From Streptomyces sp. RKAG290 (GTDB taxonomy: Bacteria; Actinomycetota; Actinomycetes; Streptomycetales; Streptomycetaceae): 64,000 nt of DNA. Below are positions 35,809-42,978 of the stretch, one piece after another (the first letter of the stretch is position 1; each line of letters begins with the position of its first letter). A program made the translations under genes and the position numbers. The stretch spans positions 4,091,894-4,155,893 of the forward strand of contig NZ_JAJOZC010000001.1 in NCBI RefSeq assembly GCF_023701695.1, in the 5' to 3' direction. Under the pieces are notes generated by a model. That model made no database searches. It was not told the DNA's origin and saw nothing but the letters and a program-made list of their open reading frames with translations.

Positions 35809-36722
35809 GCGCCGCCGAAGCGACCCTGGGCTCCGGCCCCGCGCAACCCCACAGCAAGGTCAGGGCATTCCTGCGGCTCGTGATGATCGAGCACTCGGTC
35901 TTCGCGCTGCCCTTCGCCTTCATCGCCGCCCTGACCGCGATGTTCCAGGTCGACGGGTCGATCCACTGGGTCACGCTGCTGCTCGTCACCGTGGCCATGG
36001 TCGGGCTGCGCACCTTCGCGATGGCGTGCAACCGGATCATCGACCGGGAGATCGACGCCCGCAATCCGCGAACGGCGGGCCGTGAGCTGGTCACCGGCGC
36101 GATGTCGGTGAGGTCGGCCTGGACGGGCGCGCTCGTCGCCGTCGTCGTCTTCCTCGGTGCGGCGGCGCTGCTGAACCCGCTCTGTCTGGCGCTCGCGCCG
36201 CTCGCGGTGATCCCGATGGTCGTCTATCCGTACGGGAAGCGGTTCACCAACTACCCGCACGCGATTCTGGGGATCGCCCAGGCCATAGGGCCGATCGGTG
36301 CCTGGCTGGCGGTGACCGGCAGCTGGTCGTGGGACGCGGTGATCCTGGGTCTCGCCGTCGGCATCTGGATCGGCGGCTTCGACCTGATCTTCGGCTCCCA
36401 GGACGTCGAGGCGGACCGGGCGCACGGGGTGCGCTCGGTGCCGGCCAGGTTCGGGATTCCGGCCGCGCTGTGGGGCGCGCGGGTCTGTCACGTGCTGACG
36501 ACCGCGCTGCTGGTCTGGTTCGGCCTGGCCACCGACGCGGGGCTCTTCTACTGGATCGGCATGGTGATCGTCGCCGTGGCCTTCGTGTACGAGCACCGGG
36601 TGGTGCGGCCGCACGACCTGTCGCGGCTGAACCGGGCGTTCTTCCAGGTCAACGGGTTCATCGGGATCGCGCTGTTCGCATGCGCGCTGCTGGACCTGCT
36701 GGTGCGCGGCCTGACTGTCTGA
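35805..36722 (+). CDS. mqnP: menaquinone biosynthesis prenyltransferase, UbiA family
   Basis: A 305-residue membrane prenyltransferase. Two aspartate-rich motifs bind the Mg-prenyl diphosphate: NRIIDREIDARNPRTAGREL and SQDVEADRAHGVRSVP. Eight or nine helices follow the UbiA plan. GTG start at 35805 overlaps the UbiD stop by GTGA, so the two proteins are made together. It should attach the polyprenyl tail to the carboxylated naphthoate before or around the UbiD step; the order is known from the family in futalosine pathways, not from this sequence. Confidence 0.92.
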   Translation: MSAAEATLGSGPAQPHSKVRAFLRLVMIEHSVFALPFAFIAALTAMFQVDGSIHWVTLLLVTVAMVGLRTFAMACNRIIDREIDARNPRTAGRELVTGAMSVRSAWTGALVAVVVFLGAAALLNPLCLALAPLAVIPMVVYPYGKRFTNYPHAILGIAQAIGPIGAWLAVTGSWSWDAVILGLAVGIWIGGFDLIFGSQDVEADRAHGVRSVPARFGIPAALWGARVCHVLTTALLVWFGLATDAGLFYWIGMVIVAVAFVYEHRVVRPHDLSRLNRAFFQVNGFIGIALFACALLDLLVRGLTV

Positions 36723-36769
36723 GCGGGCCTGGGCGGGCCCGGTCTGCCCCGGCCTTCCGGGCGGCCCGG

Positions 36770-37387
36770 CTACTTCAGCCCGGTGGGCAGCGTCGGGGCC
36801 GCGGGTATGGAGGTGCGGCGGGGGCGGCGGAAGGCGAACGCCGCCACCACTCCGCCGGTGAGGCCGAAGAGATGGCCCTGCCAGCTGATGCCCGAGTCGG
36901 TCGGCAGGACGCCCCAGAGCAGCGAGCCGTACACCGCGGCGATGACCACGCCGAGGATCACATCCAGCGGCCGGCGGTCCACGAAGCCGCGGACCAGCAG
37001 GTAGCCGAAGAGGCCGAAGACGACGCCCGACGCGCCGAGCGTGACCGTGTTCGCCGGAGCGGTGAGCCAGACGCCCAGGCCGCCAGTCACGATCACGGTG
37101 AGCACCACGCCGGCGAAGCGGCGCAGCCCGGCCAGCGCGGCGACGAAGCCCAGGACCAGCAGCGGGACGCTGTTCGACGCGACGTGCCCCCAGCCGCTGT
37201 GCAAGAAGGCGGCCGGCACGATGTCGAGCAGCTCGCCCGGCTCGCGCGGGCTTATGCCGTGGCTGTCCAGGCTGTGGCCGGTCGCGAGGTCGACGCCCTC
37301 CAGCAGCCAGAGCAGTCCGACCCAGCCCAGCATCACCGCGCCCGCCACCACTGCCCGGGCCCTGGTCTCCTCGCGCATGCGGTACAT
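36770..37387 (-). CDS. rhomboid family intramembrane serine protease
   Basis: About 205 residues with six predicted helices. The catalytic Ser is in VTLGASGVVFGLFGYLL and the His in WQGHLFGLTGGVVAA, the Ser-His dyad of rhomboids; HSGWGHVASNSVPLLVLG carries the first-loop His and Asn. Full catalytic set, so likely active. Substrate unknown. The ATG at 37387 is chosen because AAGGGG lies nine bases upstream; a GTG three codons earlier overlaps this site. Convergent with the mqnP gene. Confidence 0.92.
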   Translation of the reverse strand: MYRMREETRARAVVAGAVMLGWVGLLWLLEGVDLATGHSLDSHGISPREPGELLDIVPAAFLHSGWGHVASNSVPLLVLGFVAALAGLRRFAGVVLTVIVTGGLGVWLTAPANTVTLGASGVVFGLFGYLLVRGFVDRRPLDVILGVVIAAVYGSLLWGVLPTDSGISWQGHLFGLTGGVVAAFAFRRPRRTSIPAAPTLPTGLK

Positions 37388-37468
37388 GGCTGACACCCCC
37401 TTGTCCTTCGGAACGTACGGAGCCCCTGGCTCGGTTCCGGACGGCGGGTGCCGGATAGGCTCGGGTCT

Positions 37469-38152
37469 GTGGATTCCGGGACTTCAGTGAGTCAGCAACG
37501 GCGACAGCCTTGGATTGTCGGGGTTTCGGGCGCTTCGGGCACCCCATTCGCCGCTGCTGTGCTGCGCGGGCTGCTGGCTGCGGGCGAGAGCGTGGATCTG
37601 GTGGTGAGCCGGGCATCGCGGCTGACCCTGCTGGACGAGACGGGGATCGCCTTCCGCGACGCGCACTGGGAGCAGGACCTGCGCGGCTGGCTGGCGCGGG
37701 GCGCCGACGGGAAGCCGCACACCTTCGACGTGGACGTGACCGGGGTGCGCCACTGGCCGGCCGGTGATCTGGCCGCCGGGCCGTCGTCGGGGTCGTACCC
37801 GGCGAAGGGGATGCTGATCGTCCCGGCCTCGACGGCGTGCGTGGCGGGGGTGGCGCTCGGGCTCTCGAAGGATCTGCTGCAGCGGGCCGCGAGCGTGACG
37901 CTCAAGGAGCGGCGGAAGCTGGTCGTGGCGGTGCGCGAGACCCCGCTGAGCGGTCAGACGCTCAGGCATCTGGTGACGCTGGACGAGGCGGGCGCGGTCG
38001 TGCTGCCCGCCTCTCCGGCGTTCTACGCGGGTGCGACGCACATCCAGGATCTGGTGGATTTCGTCGCGGGGCGGGTGCTGGACGCGGCGGGTGTGCCGCA
38101 CCGGCTGTACCGCCGCTGGGAGGGAGAGCTCGGTGGCGGCTCCCGTGGCTGA
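37469..38152 (+). CDS. mqnM: UbiX-like flavin prenyltransferase
   Basis: About 227 residues. UbiX makes prenylated FMN, the cofactor of UbiD decarboxylases. Signature parts: WIVGVSGASGTPFAAAVLRGLL, LVVSRASRLTL, IVPASTACVAGVALGLSKDLLQRAASVTLKERRKLVVAVRETPLS, HLVTLDEAGAVVLPASPAFY. The last two stretches hold the FMN- and prenyl phosphate-binding residues. An insert around residues 70-105 is longer than in the E. coli enzyme. GTG starts at 37469 and 37487 are both possible with weak ribosome sites. It supplies the cofactor of the UbiD-like gene at 34351 (context). Confidence 0.9.
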   Translation: MDSGTSVSQQRRQPWIVGVSGASGTPFAAAVLRGLLAAGESVDLVVSRASRLTLLDETGIAFRDAHWEQDLRGWLARGADGKPHTFDVDVTGVRHWPAGDLAAGPSSGSYPAKGMLIVPASTACVAGVALGLSKDLLQRAASVTLKERRKLVVAVRETPLSGQTLRHLVTLDEAGAVVLPASPAFYAGATHIQDLVDFVAGRVLDAAGVPHRLYRRWEGELGGGSRG

Positions 38153-38163
38153 TCCGGCCGGGG

Positions 38164-38289
38164 TCAGCGCTTCTTCGGGGTGCGGGTCTTGTCGACCCGG
38201 TGGGCCGCGGCCGGCTGGTGGGCACGAGAGCGGTTGGCCATGTCCTGCAGCTCGCGCATCCGGGCGTAGGCCATCTCGATCGTGAACAC
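38164..38289 (-). CDS. 41-residue small protein
   Basis: A short open frame VFTIEMAYARMRELQDMA...NRSRAHQPAAAHRVDK...TRTPKKR and TGA. A good AGGAG ribosome site lies nine bases before the GTG. The N-terminal half is an amphipathic helix; the tail is basic. It is too short for most gene callers. I remember similar short proteins next to ubiX in other streptomycetes, so it is likely real, but its role is unknown. It ends 11 bases from the ubiX-like stop and is convergent with it. Confidence 0.7.
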   Translation of the reverse strand: MFTIEMAYARMRELQDMANRSRAHQPAAAHRVDKTRTPKKR

Positions 38290-38341
38290 GGGTTCTCACT
38301 CCTGAAGATTCGAAAGCATTTTTTGGATGTTCTGAAAGATT

Positions 38342-38361
38342 TACAGGCGCTGAAGCCTGTA
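38342..38361. promoter_or_regulatory. inverted repeat upstream of the Lrp gene
   Basis: Seven-base arms TACAGGC/GCCTGTA around a six-base centre, inside an unusually AT-rich divergent promoter (about 38305-38400). A likely binding site for the Lrp-type protein encoded next to it. Confidence 0.5.
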
Positions 38362-38420
38362 CGCCTTAGATTCTACACATAGACTCGCGATACTGCTGAA
38401 CAATGGAAGGTTTCAGTCAC

Positions 38421-38876
38421 ATGGACGCGGTGGACAGGCAGCTCATCCAGGCCCTCAGAGAGAACGGCAGGGCCTCGTACGCCGAGCTGGGACGGCTCGT
38501 GGGGCTCTCCGGGCCCAGCGTCACCGACCGCATCAACCGGCTGGAAACCGCCGGGGTCATCACCGGCTACCGCGCCACCGTGGACGCCGCCTCGCTCGGG
38601 CTCGGGGTCACCGCCCTGATCGGCATCTCGCTCTCCGACGCCGCCGACCACGAGGACGTCGCGCACCGGCTGAAGGACCTCGCCGAGATCGAGGACGCGT
38701 GGTTCATCGCGGGCGACGACTCCTACATGCTCAAGGTGCGGGTCGGTGACGTGGACGGTCTGGAGAAGACCATCCGCCGGCTCAGCGGCACCAAGGGCGT
38801 CTCGCGCACCCGCACCACGATCGTGCTGTCCACCAAGTGGGAGAACCGGGTCGGCGACCTGCCCGAGGAGAGCTGA
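38421..38876 (+). CDS. Lrp/AsnC family transcriptional regulator
   Basis: A 151-residue regulator: N-terminal helix-turn-helix (DAVDRQLIQALRENGRASYAELGRLVGLSGPSVTDRINRLETAGVI) and a C-terminal RAM ligand-binding domain (GVTALIGISLSD, DAWFIAGDDSYMLKVRVGD, GVSRTRTTIVLSTKW). Lrp proteins sense amino acids and often control transport or catabolism. The ATG at 38421 is favoured by GGAAGG ten bases upstream, over ATG 38403. The target genes are not known; the small gene at 38164 is divergent from it and mqnE lies downstream, 102 bases away. Confidence 0.93.
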   Translation: MDAVDRQLIQALRENGRASYAELGRLVGLSGPSVTDRINRLETAGVITGYRATVDAASLGLGVTALIGISLSDAADHEDVAHRLKDLAEIEDAWFIAGDDSYMLKVRVGDVDGLEKTIRRLSGTKGVSRTRTTIVLSTKWENRVGDLPEES

Positions 38877-38978
38877 CGCGAGGAGTTCCCGCGGAGAGCC
38901 AAGGGGGTCCCCTGGCCGCGTCGGGCGGGGGAGTACGGTGAGCGAAGTCTGTTACGTAGAGAAATGGGAGGCGCCCTA

Positions 38979-40142
38979 GTGGACGCGGGACTCAAGCGCG
39001 AGCTGGAGCAGAAGGTCCGGGCCGGCGAGCGGCTGACCCGCGAGGACGGGATCGCGCTCTACGAGTCCGACGACCTGGCCTGGCTCGGCGGTCTGGCCCA
39101 TGAGGTGCGTACGCGCAAGAACGGCGACGTCGTCCACTTCAACGTCAACCGCCACCTCAACATGACCAACGTGTGCACCGCGTCGTGCGCGTACTGCTCG
39201 TTCCAGCGCAAGCCGGGCGAGAAGGACGCGTACACGATGCGCATCGAGGAGGCCGTCCGCCTCGCGAAGGCGATGGAGGGCGAGAGCCTCACTGAGCTGC
39301 ACATCGTCAACGGGCTGCACCCCACCCTGCCGTGGCGCTACTACCCGCGTTCGCTGAGCGCGCTGAAGGAAGCGCTGCCCGAGGTCTCCCTCAAGGCGTT
39401 CACCGCCACCGAGATCCACCACTTCGAGACCATCTCCGGGCTCTCCGCCTCCGAGATCCTCGACGAGCTCATCGAGGCCGGTCTGGAGTCGCTGACCGGT
39501 GGCGGTGCGGAGATCTTCGACTGGGAGGTCCGCCAGCACATCGTCGACCACGCCACCCACTGGGAGGACTGGTCGCGCATCCACCGGCTCGCGCACGAGA
39601 AGGGCCTCAAGACCCCGGCGACGATGCTGTACGGGCACATCGAGGAGCCCCGTCACCGCGTGGACCACGTGCTGCGGCTGCGCGAGCTGCAGGACGAGAC
39701 CGGTGGTTTCCAGGTCTTCATCCCGCTGCGCTACCAGCACGACTTCGTGGACATGAAGGACGGCAAGGTCCGCAACAAGCTCCAGGCACGGACGACGATG
39801 GCGACCGGCGCCGAGGCGCTCAAGACCTTCGCGGTCTCCCGGCTGCTCTTCGACAACGTCCCGCACGTCAAGGTCTTCTGGGTGATGCACGGGGTGCAGA
39901 CCGCCCAGCTCGCGCTGCAGCACGGCGCGGACGACATGGACGGCTCGGTCGTCGAGTACAAGATCACGCACGACGCGGACAACTACGGCACGCCGAACAA
40001 GCTCGGCCGCGAGGACCTGCTGGACCTGATCCGGGACGCGGGCTTCCGGCCCGTCGAGCGCAACACCCGGTACGAGATCATCCGCGAGTACCCGGGTCCG
40101 GACGCGGAGCGGCGCGAGTCGCCGCAGCCGATGCGGGTCTGA
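38979..40142 (+). CDS. mqnE: aminofutalosine synthase
   Basis: A 387-residue radical SAM enzyme of the futalosine menaquinone pathway. It joins the chorismate-derived enolpyruvyl benzoate to SAM, giving aminofutalosine. The iron-sulfur motif CxxxCxxC is in NVCTASCAYCSFQRKPGEKD. Other MqnE marks: HIVNGLHPTLPWRYY, KAFTATEIHHFE, GLESLTGGGAEIFDWEVR. The GTG at 38979 follows GGGAGG. Its presence with the UbiD, UbiA and UbiX-like genes shows that the organism makes menaquinone by the futalosine route. Reading frame intact. Confidence 0.95.
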   Translation: MDAGLKRELEQKVRAGERLTREDGIALYESDDLAWLGGLAHEVRTRKNGDVVHFNVNRHLNMTNVCTASCAYCSFQRKPGEKDAYTMRIEEAVRLAKAMEGESLTELHIVNGLHPTLPWRYYPRSLSALKEALPEVSLKAFTATEIHHFETISGLSASEILDELIEAGLESLTGGGAEIFDWEVRQHIVDHATHWEDWSRIHRLAHEKGLKTPATMLYGHIEEPRHRVDHVLRLRELQDETGGFQVFIPLRYQHDFVDMKDGKVRNKLQARTTMATGAEALKTFAVSRLLFDNVPHVKVFWVMHGVQTAQLALQHGADDMDGSVVEYKITHDADNYGTPNKLGREDLLDLIRDAGFRPVERNTRYEIIREYPGPDAERRESPQPMRV

Positions 40143-40177
40143 CCCGGCGCGCGCCCCGGGCGCGCGCAGCGCTGTAC

Positions 40178-40212
40178 GAAAGCTCCGGCCGCCGTCCCCG
40201 GCCGGAGCTTTC
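40178..40212. terminator. terminator after mqnE
   Basis: A 13-bp perfect stem (GAAAGCTCCGGCC with GGCCGGAGCTTTC) and a nine-base loop, 36 bases after the mqnE stop. Confidence 0.8.
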
Positions 40213-40265
40213 TCGCGTTCCGGACGCCGCTTGAGGCCGGAGTCCGTAATGGTTAATCTGCCCTC

Positions 40266-40789
40266 ATGGCGCTTACTTTTGAGCTGGACCCCACCTTCGA
40301 CCGGCCCCTGCGGGACGGCATAGCAGCACTGTGGGCCGATGTGTCCAACGCCGGTGGCGCGGTGGGCTTCGTGCCGCCCGTCACGGTCGACGACGTCCGG
40401 CCCGAACTGGTCAAGCACCTCACCGCGATGGCCGAGGAGCGCACCCGGCTGCTCGTCGGGTACGACGAGGAGGGCGCCGTCGCCGCCACGGCCTTCCTCA
40501 CGCACAACACGCACCGGCTGATGAAGCACTGGGTCTGGCTTTACACCGTCATGGTCCACCCCGCCACCAGGGCCGTGGATACGGGCGCGACCTGATGGCC
40601 GCGACCGCCGACGCGGCGCGCGGCATCGACGGCATCGAGGCCGTCCGGCTCACCTGCCGGGGCGGCACGGGCGCCGACCGCTTCTACGCCGCGTGCGGAT
40701 ACAAGGAGGTCGGGCGGGTGCCGGGCGCGATCCGGGTGGCCGACGGGGACGACCGCGACGACATCATCATGCTGCTGCCGCTCGACTGA
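40266..40789 (+). CDS. GNAT family N-acetyltransferase (frameshifted)
   Basis: About 174 residues when repaired. The first part (LTFELDPTFDRPLRDGIAALWADV, LLVGYDEEGAVAATAFLT, WLYTVMVHPATR) leads into the CoA loop. The frame breaks at 40570-40572, where GGG should be GGGG; the repaired join reads HPATRGRGYGRDLMAAT, the R/Q-xxGxG motif of GNAT enzymes, then VRLTCRGGTGADRFYAACGYKEVGRVPGAIR. The join restores a key motif, so a sequence error is very likely. Substrate unknown. Confidence 0.88.
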
Positions 40790-40882
40790 GGGCGCGCTTT
40801 GGGTCAGCCCTGCGAACTGATCGATTACGGGGCATGCTTCACTGGTCGGGCAGGACTGTCGTACGTAGAGAGAAGGCAAGCC

Positions 40883-41179
40883 GTGTCCGCTGCCAGGCCG
40901 AGCGCAATGATCCGGTACACCGCGATGCGCCTCAGCATCTTCGTCGGCTGCCTCGTGCTCGCCGCCGTGGCCGTCAACTTCGGGCTGCTGCCCTCCGGGG
41001 CGGGCGGCTCGAACGTCATCTGGGTCGTCCTGCTCGCACTCGTGCTCTCCGCGCCCCTCAGCTACGTCCTGCTTCGCAAGCAGCGCGACGAGATGTCCGA
41101 GCAGATCGTCTCCAAGGTCGACCGGACCAAGGCGCGCCTGGAGGCGAACCGGAGCCGCGAGGACAGCGTTTCCCGCTGA
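40883..41179 (+). CDS. DUF4229 small membrane protein
   Basis: A 98-residue protein with two helices (RLSIFVGCLVLAAVAVNFGLL and NVIWVVLLALVLSAPLSYVLL) and a charged C-terminal helix (RDEMSEQIVSKVDRTKARLEANRSRED), the DUF4229 arrangement found throughout actinobacteria. The GTG start follows AGAAGG at seven bases. It often lies near menaquinone genes in Streptomyces, as here. Function unknown; possibly a membrane-associated scaffold. Confidence 0.88.
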   Translation: MSAARPSAMIRYTAMRLSIFVGCLVLAAVAVNFGLLPSGAGGSNVIWVVLLALVLSAPLSYVLLRKQRDEMSEQIVSKVDRTKARLEANRSREDSVSR

Positions 41180-41263
41180 CCCGGGAGCCACTCATCCGTA
41201 AGGATCGAGTGAGAGCCGGGTAAGAGGAATGTAAGCCTCGTCACACCCACCCCCTTTCTTTCC

Positions 41264-41305
41264 AAAACCCCAGCGCCGGAGCAACCGCTCCAGTACTGGG
41301 GTTTT
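41264..41305. terminator. branched terminator hairpin after the DUF4229 gene
   Basis: The outer stem AAAACCCCAG/CTGGGGTTTT (10 bp) encloses a second stem GGAGC/GCTCC. It ends in TTTT and is the strongest intrinsic-type terminator in the window. Confidence 0.85.
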
Positions 41306-41363
41306 CGCGTTCCCGGGCCCCGTCAGGGGGTGTTCACCGCTGAACCGGTACCAAAGAAGACCT

Positions 41364-41392
41364 TTGAGGTTCCCAAAGTTCAAGTGTTAACG
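41364..41392 (+). promoter_or_regulatory. promoter for the leader peptide and symporter
   Basis: TTGAGG (41364-41369), a 17-base spacer, then TTAACG (41387-41392). Transcription should begin close to the ATG at 41401, which would make the leader-peptide mRNA leaderless or nearly so. Confidence 0.55.
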
Positions 41393-41400
41393 TGTTCGAC

Positions 41401-41508
41401 ATGAAGACAGCTGTGCGCCTCCGACCTGCCGTGAGCATTCCGCTCGTGGAGCGCCTGCATGTCGACCTCTGCCGCTGTATGTCCGCGGTCTGTTGCCGCA
41501 ACGTCTGA
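41401..41508 (+). CDS. Cys-rich leader peptide (attenuator)
   Basis: A 35-codon open frame that starts MKTAVRLRPAV, continues SIPLVERLHVDL and ends CRCMSAVCCRNV with TGA. The RxHVDL core and the cluster of four Cys near the end match the actinobacterial leader peptides that control sulfur genes by ribosome stalling at Cys codons. It ends 103 bases before the symporter start, with an imperfect GC-rich hairpin between them. A promoter at the right distance suggests a leaderless start. It implies that the downstream transporter is made when cysteine is scarce (inference from the family). Confidence 0.8.
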   Translation: MKTAVRLRPAVSIPLVERLHVDLCRCMSAVCCRNV

Positions 41509-41522
41509 ACCGGCATCATGCA

Positions 41523-41550
41523 GCGGCCCCGCCCCTGACGCGGGCGCCGC
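41523..41550 (+). promoter_or_regulatory. candidate attenuator hairpin
   Basis: GCGGCCCCGC and GCGGGCGCCGC can pair with one bulged base and a seven-base loop, 15 bases after the leader-peptide stop. It would be the effector hairpin of an attenuation mechanism, but an anti-hairpin was not worked out. Confidence 0.4.
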
Positions 41551-41610
41551 ACCCCCGTCCCCCGCACCGCGCCCCCGTGCGTCCCGATGCGTCACATCTG
41601 GAGTGTGTCC

Positions 41611-42954
41611 GTGTCCGCGAACCCCGCGTCCGCCACCACCGATGAGCCCTCCGGCTCCGGTTCCCGCATACCCAAGGTCCCGTTCTGGGCCCAGATCGTC
41701 GCCGGTCTCGTCCTCGGTGTGCTGCTCGGCTGGCTCGCCCGCAGCCAGGACGTCCAGTGGCTCTACACCACGCTCGACAAGGTCGGCCACATCTTCGTCC
41801 AGCTGCTGAAGCTGGCCGTCGCGCCGCTGGTCTTCTTCGCGATCCTGGTGTCGATCACCAACCTGCGCAAGGTCAACAACGCCGCCCGGCTGGCCGGCCG
41901 CACCGTACTCTGGTTCATGATCACCTCGCTGATCGCGGTCGCCATCGGCCTCGCGATCGGCCTGATCACCAACCCGGGCTCCGGCACCGGCCTCACGCCG
42001 AAGGACGGCGAGCTCCCCGAGCACGCGGGCTCCTGGCTCGACTTCCTGACCGGCATCGTCCCGGAGAACGTGATCACGCCGTTCACCGAGCTGAACGTCC
42101 TGCAGATCGTCTTCATGGCCGCCGTCGCCGGCATCGCCGCGCTTCAGCTCGGCGAGAAGGCCCAGCCGATCCTCACCCTCAGCGAAGCCATCCTGGAGCT
42201 GCTCCAGAAGGCCCTGTGGTGGGTCATCCGCCTCGCCCCGCTCGGCACCGTCGGCCTCATCGGCTACGCCATCGCCGACTACGGCTGGGACCTGATCGGC
42301 AAGTACGCAACGTTCACCGCCGACGTCTACATCGGCTGCGCCCTGGTGATGTTCGGCGTCTACCCGCTGCTTCTCGCCACCGTCGCCAAGGTCAGCCCGC
42401 TGCAGTTCTTCAAGGGCGCCTGGCCCGCGATCCAGCTGGCCTTCGTCTCCCGCTCCTCGGTCGGCACCATGCCGGTCACCCAGCAGGTCACCGAGCGCCT
42501 CGGCGTCCCGAAGGAGTACGCCTCCTTCGCCGTCCCGTTCGGCGCGACGACCAAGATGGACGGCTGCGCCGCGATCTACCCGGCGCTCGCCGCGATCTTC
42601 ATCGCGCAGATCTTCGACGTCCAGCTGGGTGTCGGTGACTACATCCTGATCGCGTTCGTCTCGGTGATCGGCTCGGCGGCCACCGCCGGTCTCACCGGCG
42701 CCACGGTCATGCTGACCCTGACGCTGTCGACGCTGGGCCTCCCGCTGGAGGGTGTCGGCCTCCTGATGGCCATCGACCCGATCCTGGACATGATGCGCAC
42801 CGCCACCAACGTGGCCGGACAGGCGCTGATCCCGGTGATCGTCGCGGCGCGCGAGAAGATCCTCGACCACGACGCGTACAACTCGGCCTCGGCCTCCCCG
42901 ATCGACGCCGAGGTGCGCGACACCGAGCCGGAGCGCGTGCCGGTCGCGGCCTGA
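41611..42954 (+). CDS. DAACS-family symporter, possible cystine importer
   Basis: A 447-residue transporter of the dicarboxylate/amino acid:cation symporter family (GltP, DctA, TcyP). Landmarks: the first helix VPFWAQIVAGLVLGVLLGW, LAVAPLVFFAILVSITNL, the serine-rich hairpin AFVSRSSVGTMPVTQQVTE, FGATTKMDGCAAIYPALAA, and the last motif DPILDMMRTATNVAGQAL. These are the hairpin HP1/TM7/TM8 parts that bind substrate and cation. GTG start at 41611 after GGAG. The Cys-rich leader upstream favours cystine or another sulfur compound as the substrate, since TcyP of Bacillus is in the same family; dicarboxylate or glutamate remains possible. Confidence 0.85.
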   Translation: MSANPASATTDEPSGSGSRIPKVPFWAQIVAGLVLGVLLGWLARSQDVQWLYTTLDKVGHIFVQLLKLAVAPLVFFAILVSITNLRKVNNAARLAGRTVLWFMITSLIAVAIGLAIGLITNPGSGTGLTPKDGELPEHAGSWLDFLTGIVPENVITPFTELNVLQIVFMAAVAGIAALQLGEKAQPILTLSEAILELLQKALWWVIRLAPLGTVGLIGYAIADYGWDLIGKYATFTADVYIGCALVMFGVYPLLLATVAKVSPLQFFKGAWPAIQLAFVSRSSVGTMPVTQQVTERLGVPKEYASFAVPFGATTKMDGCAAIYPALAAIFIAQIFDVQLGVGDYILIAFVSVIGSAATAGLTGATVMLTLTLSTLGLPLEGVGLLMAIDPILDMMRTATNVAGQALIPVIVAAREKILDHDAYNSASASPIDAEVRDTEPERVPVAA

Positions 42955-42978
42955 ACCCGGGCCGCAGTCGCGGCCGCG

